From the NCBI GenBank assembly GCA_028871235.1, contig JAGWNO010000055.1:1-11693 (forward strand): 11,693 nt of DNA, read 5' to 3'. The position numbers were made by a program, and so were the translations under genes. Shown piece after piece: positions 7,409 through 11,693 of this stretch. Position 1 is the stretch's first letter; every line of letters begins with the position of its first letter. The notes below the pieces were generated by a model. It saw only the letters and a program-made list of their open reading frames with translations, had not been told where the DNA came from and made no database searches. Source of the stretch: Gammaproteobacteria bacterium. GTDB taxonomy: Bacteria; Pseudomonadota; Gammaproteobacteria; Natronospirales; REEB76.

Positions 7409-9574
7409 ATGCACAAACCGGTAACGCGAAGGGTGCCGCCGCTCCCACAAAAGCTGCGCATTCAGCATTCGCGATGCGGCGGTGGCGCCCGCGATACGTA
7501 CATCGTATTAGCCTTGTGGGTCCTGGTCGTGGCTTTTGGCTTCAGTCCAGGTGTGCGCGCTGACAACGCCGTGCAGCTTGGCAAGGTGGTGGTGACGGAT
7601 ACCGGCGCGCCCATGCCCTTGCAGCTATTGCCCGGCAATACCGCGCGGGTGGATGCTCAAACCCTGTCGCTCATCGGAGAAACCCACCCGGCGCAGCTGT
7701 TCTCCGTGGTGCCGGGCGCCTGGGTCACGGAAGGCAGCGGCCAGGAGAGTCTCATGGCCATCCGTTCGCCGCTGTTCACCGGAGCGGGTGCCTGCGGGGC
7801 GTTCCTGCTGCTGGAAGACGGTATACCCATCCAGCCGGCCGGCTTCTGCAACGTCAACGCGATGTTCTGGCTCAACACCGAACAGGCGCGGGCGGTGGAG
7901 GTAATTCGCGGTCCCGGTTCGGTGCTGTACGGCTCCAATGCGCTGAACGGGATCGTGAATGTGCTGACGCAACCGGCGCAGTCCACACCCATGAAAAGCG
8001 CGGGCCTGGAACGCGGCTCCAACGATTACCTGCGCGCGCAAGCCAGCATCGGCGCATGGAACGGCAGCGACGGTGTGCGTATCGCCGTCAACGCCACCCA
8101 CGACGGCGGTTTCCGCGCCGCTTCCGCCTACGATCAGCAGAAATTCGACCTGCGTTTCGATCACGACGACGGCCGCGTGAGCCGCGAGACGCTGATCGCC
8201 GGCACCAACCTAAATCAGCAGACCGCCGGTTACATCTACGGCCTGTCGGCCTACAAGGACGAAAGCCTGCGGGATTCCAATCCCACCCCCGGCGCCTTCC
8301 GTGACGCCCAGAGCGGGCTGCTGGCGCAGAAATGGCGCATCCACTTCGGTGGCGGCAGCGAGTTCGACTTCACGCCCTACCTGCGGCGCAACAGCACCGG
8401 GTTCACCGAGCATTTCCTGCCCGGCGAACCCATTGAGCGCGACGCCGCCAACAGCCTCGGCACCCTGCTGGCTTTGCGCACTGCACCTGAGACCGACACA
8501 CAAGTCATCTACGGTGTGGATACGGAATACGCCCACGGCACACTCACGGAATTCCAGCCCGGGCCGGTGACCACGCTGCCGCCGCCGCAGGCGGACATCC
8601 GGCCGGCGGGGTTCCACTACGATTACGCCGCCGACAGCCGCACACTCGCGGCCTATGTGCATGTGACCCATGAGTGGAGTCCGCGCTGGCTGTTCGCCGG
8701 CGGCCTGCGGGTGGAAGCCGTACGCTACAGTTACGTGAATTTCCTGCCGGCGGGCAATACCCAGGCGGACGGCACGCCCTGTGCCTTCGGCGGCTGCCTG
8801 TTCAACCGGCCGGCGGACCGCAGCGACCAGTTTGTGAACGTGCTGCCCAAGTTCGGGGTGAGCTATGTGGCCAGCGACACGCAGACTTTCTATCTGAATA
8901 TGGGCCGCGGCGCGCGCGCGCCGGAGGCCACCGAGCTTTACGAATTGCAGCGCCAGCAGAGCGTGGCGGACCTGCATTCGGAGACGCTCGATTCCTATGA
9001 ATTCGGATGGCGTGGCTACGCGGGGCGCTGGAGCTGGGACACGGATGTGTATTCCATGGTCAAGAACCACTTCATCTTCCGCGATGCCAACGGCTTCAAT
9101 GTGAGCAACGGCCGCATCCGCTCTCGGGGCCTGGAGTTTTCGCTGGATTACCACCTGAACAGTGCCTGGGAAATGCTGGCGGACGGCAGCTACGCCATTC
9201 ACCGCTATGCTTTCTCCGCGAATCTTGGCCAGGGGAATTTCATCGCCTGCGGCAACGACGTCAAGTACGCGCCACGCAGTCTCGGCGGCCTGCGCCTGCG
9301 CTGGCGGCCCGCGGATGGGGCGCTGGTGGAGCTGCAGTGGACCCACGTGGGCGGTTATTGGCTGGACGAATCCAACCAGCACCGCTATGGCGGCCAGGAC
9401 CTGCTCAACCTGCGCGCATCCGCACAGCTGGGGCGTGGCTGGAAACTCGCCACGCGCGTCATGAATCTCGCCAACACCGCTTACGCGGAACGCGCCGACT
9501 ACAGCTTCGGCAATTACCGCTATTTTCCCGGCGCCGGCCGGGAGCTGTACGCGGAGATCGGCAGGGATTTCTAG
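7409..9574 (+). CDS. TonB-dependent outer-membrane receptor
   Basis: This 721-residue receptor has a signal peptide with a long basic n-region (about 30 residues), a hydrophobic core (31-46) and likely cleavage after Ala51 (GVRA/DN). The segment KVVVTDT (59-65) is a candidate TonB box. The plug follows, with the conserved RGPGSVLYGSNALNGIVNV block (about 167-185). The remainder is barrel, ending in YAEIGRDF with the terminal Phe typical of outer-membrane proteins. There is no N-terminal signalling (STN) or carboxypeptidase-like domain. Cys129 and Cys147 flank the plug segment LLLEDGIPIQPAG and may form a disulfide. The start chosen is ATG 7409, one base after the dehydrogenase stop; an in-frame TTG at 7391 would overlap that gene by 17 bases with no better ribosome site. 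The coupling suggests a shared task, such as import of PQQ or of the enzyme's substrate. The ligand is not identifiable from sequence alone. Confidence 0.92.
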   Translation: MHKPVTRRVPPLPQKLRIQHSRCGGGARDTYIVLALWVLVVAFGFSPGVRADNAVQLGKVVVTDTGAPMPLQLLPGNTARVDAQTLSLIGETHPAQLFSVVPGAWVTEGSGQESLMAIRSPLFTGAGACGAFLLLEDGIPIQPAGFCNVNAMFWLNTEQARAVEVIRGPGSVLYGSNALNGIVNVLTQPAQSTPMKSAGLERGSNDYLRAQASIGAWNGSDGVRIAVNATHDGGFRAASAYDQQKFDLRFDHDDGRVSRETLIAGTNLNQQTAGYIYGLSAYKDESLRDSNPTPGAFRDAQSGLLAQKWRIHFGGGSEFDFTPYLRRNSTGFTEHFLPGEPIERDAANSLGTLLALRTAPETDTQVIYGVDTEYAHGTLTEFQPGPVTTLPPPQADIRPAGFHYDYAADSRTLAAYVHVTHEWSPRWLFAGGLRVEAVRYSYVNFLPAGNTQADGTPCAFGGCLFNRPADRSDQFVNVLPKFGVSYVASDTQTFYLNMGRGARAPEATELYELQRQQSVADLHSETLDSYEFGWRGYAGRWSWDTDVYSMVKNHFIFRDANGFNVSNGRIRSRGLEFSLDYHLNSAWEMLADGSYAIHRYAFSANLGQGNFIACGNDVKYAPRSLGGLRLRWRPADGALVELQWTHVGGYWLDESNQHRYGGQDLLNLRASAQLGRGWKLATRVMNLANTAYAERADYSFGNYRYFPGAGRELYAEIGRDF

Positions 9575-9615
9575 CCGCCATCATCCGGGTGTCGCAGCAC
9601 GGGCGCGACGCCTGG

Positions 9616-9653
9616 CCCGGTCATATCCGGGGCGGCCGCCTGCGACGCGGCCG
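9616..9653. terminator. Two GC-rich hairpins between convergent genes
   Basis: The 84-base gap between the receptor stop and the glycosyltransferase stop holds two small inverted repeats. The first is CCCGG/CCGGG (9616-9620 and 9627-9631, six-base loop). The second is CGGCCGC/GCGGCCG (9633-9639 and 9647-9653, seven-base loop). Neither is followed by a T-run on either strand. They could act as a weak bidirectional terminator or mRNA 3'-end stabiliser, but chance is possible in such GC-rich DNA. Confidence 0.3.
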
Positions 9654-9658
9654 GTGCA

Positions 9659-11020
9659 TCAACGCGTGAGCCAGGATTTCGCGCGGACCGTCAGCACCGC
9701 GTAGGGGAAGATCCAGAAAAGCGCGAAAGCGGAGTAGTAGGAATAGAAAATGCCGTAGACAAAATCCCAGGAGCGTTCACTGCGCAGGTAGTACAGCATG
9801 TTGAAGCACGCCATGATGCCAATGACGCACAACAGCCGCACCAGCGTGGCGGGATGCCAGAAGCTCAACATCGCCAGCAATGCCAGCGTCGCCCAACTCA
9901 CCGGATAGCGCAGGTTGGTGATGACGGCGTCAGCGATGGCGATAAGCCGCGGACCCAAGGGGCGCTTCCACACGATGCGCGCAAAACGCAGCTCCTCGCG
10001 CACGTAGCTGCGATCCCAGCGCAGGAACATCTTGCACAGCCGCGTATAAGTGAGCGGCACCACGGTGTGCACCACGGCGGCGCGCTGGTACAGCGTGTCA
10101 TAGCCCCGGGCGAGGATGTAATTGGTCATGGAACGGTCCTCACCGTAGGTACAGGCCACCCCCATGAATGTCTGGCTCACCCAGTCATCCAGTACCTGAC
10201 GCACCACCGCGGCACGGTAGCCGGCCAGGGCGCCGGGACAGCAGTACACCGTGCCATAGGTGGACTGCACCGCCCGCAGATAATCGAAGCTCAGGGTATA
10301 GCGCACCTTGAGCATGCGCGGGATGAGTCCGTCCCCGCGGTTGTACACCGTCACCTTGCCGGCCACCGCCCCCACCCGGGGATCGTGGAACGGCCCCGCC
10401 ATGGCCAGCAGGGTGTCGCGTTCGATGACGCTGTCGGAATCGATGGTGACGATGATGTCGCCGCGGGCGTGGCGAAAGCCCGCCTCCAGTGCCGCCCGCT
10501 TGCCACGGTTCCGGGGGAAACGCAGGGTGGTGACCAGCTGCGGATGGCGCCTGGCGGCCGCCTCGATATGCGTCCAGGTATCGTCGCGGCTGCCGTCGTC
10601 CACCACGAAGATCTCGAGCCGGCCGTAAGGGTAGCGGGCAGTGGCCACCGAATCGATGGACTTGGCCACCATGGGGCCCTCGTTGTAGGCGGGGATGATG
10701 ACGGTCAGCGGCGGCGCGTCCGCGAAGCCCGCCACCGGCGGGGTGCGGTAGCGGAACCACAGCAAGGTGCGGAACAACAGCATCAGCGTACCCATGAACA
10801 TCCACAGGATGCTGGGGTGCACGATGAACCGGGTCCAGTGGTGCTCGGTGGCGGCATGCAGCAGGGGCTGGAACAGCTGCCAGCGGAAGGAGACGTAGAT
10901 GACCGCTACCAGCCCGAACAGGATGACCGCCCGGTACAGCGGGTCCCAGGGCTTGAGATGCATGTGGTGCTGGTGCATGCAGTCCGGTGCGGTCAGGCTG
11001 GAGACGCTGTCAAAAGGCAT
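9659..11020 (-). CDS. Membrane-embedded family 2 glycosyltransferase (hyaluronan synthase/NodC type)
   Basis: This 453-residue inner-membrane protein is predicted to polymerise or transfer sugars from a nucleotide sugar, with extrusion through its own membrane channel. Two helices (about 28-50 and 65-90) precede a GT-A domain. Motifs are TVIIPAYNEG (106-115), FVVDDGSRDDT (138-148), the D-x-D metal site DSD (194-196), YCCPGALAGYR (259-269, like the acceptor region of NodC and HAS), and GED (293-295) with the catalytic-base Asp295. Three or four further helices follow (about 373-400, 400-412, 420-447). The Q-x-x-R-W motif reads MFLRW (331-335), with Met in place of Gln. Product and acceptor are unknown; no other polysaccharide gene is seen alongside. 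Start: ATG at 11020 with a weak GGA about eight bases upstream. Met15 (10978) is an alternative, without a ribosome site. Confidence 0.9.
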   Translation of the reverse strand: MPFDSVSSLTAPDCMHQHHMHLKPWDPLYRAVILFGLVAVIYVSFRWQLFQPLLHAATEHHWTRFIVHPSILWMFMGTLMLLFRTLLWFRYRTPPVAGFADAPPLTVIIPAYNEGPMVAKSIDSVATARYPYGRLEIFVVDDGSRDDTWTHIEAAARRHPQLVTTLRFPRNRGKRAALEAGFRHARGDIIVTIDSDSVIERDTLLAMAGPFHDPRVGAVAGKVTVYNRGDGLIPRMLKVRYTLSFDYLRAVQSTYGTVYCCPGALAGYRAAVVRQVLDDWVSQTFMGVACTYGEDRSMTNYILARGYDTLYQRAAVVHTVVPLTYTRLCKMFLRWDRSYVREELRFARIVWKRPLGPRLIAIADAVITNLRYPVSWATLALLAMLSFWHPATLVRLLCVIGIMACFNMLYYLRSERSWDFVYGIFYSYYSAFALFWIFPYAVLTVRAKSWLTR

Positions 11021-11056
11021 GCTGGAATCCGATGGAGCTCAGGGCCGGGGGCGGCA

Positions 11057-11085
11057 AGTGTAGTTGAAAACCGGGGGGTTTTCAG
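11057..11085 (-). promoter_or_regulatory. Candidate promoter of the glycosyltransferase gene
   Basis: Read on the minus strand, CTGAAA (11085-11080), a 17-base spacer and TACACT (11062-11057) match the sigma70 -35 and -10 at four of six positions each. The leader would be about 30 bases. The perfect inverted repeat at 11065-11084 covers the spacer and most of the -35, the classic position of a repressor operator. Confidence 0.35.
11065..11084. promoter_or_regulatory. Perfect 8-4-8 inverted repeat, likely operator
   Basis: TGAAAACC and GGTTTTCA are exact reverse complements around a GGGG loop. The dyad lies between the divergent glycosyltransferase and DUF4412-like genes. The core recurs at 11104-11110 (GGTTTTC) and 11132-11137 (GAAAAC). 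It could be a transcription factor site or an RNA hairpin; no T-run follows on the plus strand, so a terminator is unlikely. The binding protein is unknown. Confidence 0.45.
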
Positions 11086-11114
11086 ACCCGGCTGGCGCGC
11101 CGCGGTTTTCTGGC

Positions 11115-11120
11115 TTATAC
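11115..11120 (+). promoter_or_regulatory. Possible -10 element of the DUF4412-like gene
   Basis: TTATAC, preceded by TG two bases upstream, resembles an extended -10. No good -35 lies at the usual distance, which fits either an activator-dependent promoter or a chance match. GAAAAC-type half-sites lie on both sides, at 11104-11110 and 11132-11137. Confidence 0.3.
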
Positions 11121-11149
11121 ATTGAGTCCCCGAAAACAATGGAACCATG

Positions 11150-11154
11150 GGAGG
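11150..11154 (+). promoter_or_regulatory. Ribosome binding site of the partial exported protein
   Basis: GGAGG lies five bases before the ATG at 11160 and supports that start, which begins a good signal peptide. Confidence 0.65.
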
Positions 11155-11159
11155 ACCTT

Positions 11160-11693
11160 ATGGCAAACCGGGGATTCCTGGAATATATGGTGGCAGCGGT
11201 ACTGTCAACGATACTCACCTGCCTGCCGTTGACCGCCCGCGCCGACGTGCGGATGCAGAGCGTGACACATTTTGGCGGCATCGCCGGCATGGGCGCAAGT
11301 GACATCACCAGCACCAGCTATCTGCAGGGACAGAAGAAGCGCACCGAGTCGAACATCAAGTTCACCGGCGCGGTGCTTGGCGCCCTGCAGAAATGGATGA
11401 GCCACGACAATGGCAATGACCTCGTCGACATCTACCTGGTGGACCAGAACCAGCTGCTGGAGCTGCATCCGGACAAGAAAACCTACACGGAACGGGCCAT
11501 CTATACACCGCCGCAACCCGCGCAGGAACAACAGGCAGCCGCATCCGTCACGCCCGGACCGCAGCAGCACGAGAACAACGACGTGCGCGTGGTCAAGAGC
11601 GAGTTCAAGGTCAAGAACACCGGCGAGAGCAGGAACATCAACGGGTTCAGCACCCATCATTACGTGGTCACCTGGTATGTGGAGACCGAGAAC
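11160..11693 (+). CDS. Exported DUF4412/LolA-like protein, 5' part only
   Basis: The frame is open for 178 codons to the window edge, so the C-terminus is missing. Residues 1-28 are a Sec signal peptide (core about 8-24, cleavage TARA/DV). Cys21 lies within the hydrophobic core and is not a lipobox, so it is probably a soluble periplasmic protein. The mature part alternates strands and polar turns: SVTHFGG..., a YLQGQKKRTES turn (54-64), VDIYLVDQNQLLELHPDKKTYTE (89-111, in outline), and INGFSTHHYVVTWYVETEN (160-178). The pattern 'probe of matrix, residue at Lys, then L-x-P-x-K-x-Y' recalls DUF4412 and related LolA/LppX-fold proteins that bind hydrophobic ligands. A Pro/Gln/Ala-rich linker (117-140) interrupts it. 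Family placement is by pattern only and function is unknown. The gene is divergent from the glycosyltransferase across 139 bases and may share its regulation. Confidence 0.75.
   Translation, partial: MANRGFLEYMVAAVLSTILTCLPLTARADVRMQSVTHFGGIAGMGASDITSTSYLQGQKKRTESNIKFTGAVLGALQKWMSHDNGNDLVDIYLVDQNQLLELHPDKKTYTERAIYTPPQPAQEQQAAASVTPGPQQHENNDVRVVKSEFKVKNTGESRNINGFSTHHYVVTWYVETEN

Noticed and set aside
5875..9382. Minus-strand open frames of about 400 codons opposite the PQQ dehydrogenase and receptor genes (5875-7137 and 8210-9382)
   Set aside because: No domain, start signal or gene-like composition; the plus-strand proteins are clearly real.
9854..11125. A 423-codon open frame on the plus strand opposite the glycosyltransferase gene
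   Set aside because: Its translation is rich in His, Arg, Gly and Ala with no recognisable domain. The minus-strand frame carries every glycosyltransferase motif. It is a typical antisense shadow in GC-rich DNA.

Overview
The window is GC-rich, densely coding DNA from a Gram-negative bacterium. It encodes a TonB-dependent outer-membrane receptor, several exported proteins with ordinary Sec signal peptides and a periplasmic-type quinoprotein. Gene content and protein style look most like Gammaproteobacteria (Xanthomonadales/Nevskiales-type relatives), but this is an impression; there is no rRNA or other phylogenetic marker. I see no tRNA, rRNA, CRISPR array, insertion sequence, integrase or phage gene, and no compositional break that would point to recent transfer.

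Layout, left to right. (1) Positions 20-3992: a large exported Asp-box (BNR/sortilin-type) beta-propeller protein, followed after one base by a cytoplasmic isocitrate lyase/PEP mutase superfamily enzyme. (2) Positions 4079-4387: a small YciI-family protein with its own plausible promoter. (3) Positions 4454-5338: a membrane-anchored LytTR-type transcription regulator. (4) Positions 5458-9574: a soluble, exported PQQ-dependent dehydrogenase of the glucose dehydrogenase (GCD) type, followed after one base by a TonB-dependent receptor. (5) Positions 9659-11020, minus strand: a processive family 2 glycosyltransferase of the hyaluronan synthase/NodC type, convergent with the receptor gene. (6) Position 11160 to the window edge: the 5' part of an exported DUF4412/LolA-like protein, divergent from the glycosyltransferase.

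The most suggestive unit is regulator, PQQ dehydrogenase and TonB receptor. The dehydrogenase would need PQQ in the periplasm. No PQQ biosynthesis gene is visible here, and the receptor appears translationally coupled to the enzyme. One hypothesis is that the receptor imports the cofactor (as E. coli PqqU/YncD does) or the enzyme's substrate, with the LytTR protein controlling the pair. This is inference from position.

The second point of interest is the 139-bp divergent intergenic region 11021-11159. It holds a perfect 8-4-8 inverted repeat and two further copies of the same GAAAAC/GTTTTC core, overlapping candidate promoters. It looks like a regulator binding region, but no matching regulator is identifiable. 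The remaining genes look like ordinary accessory or housekeeping functions.
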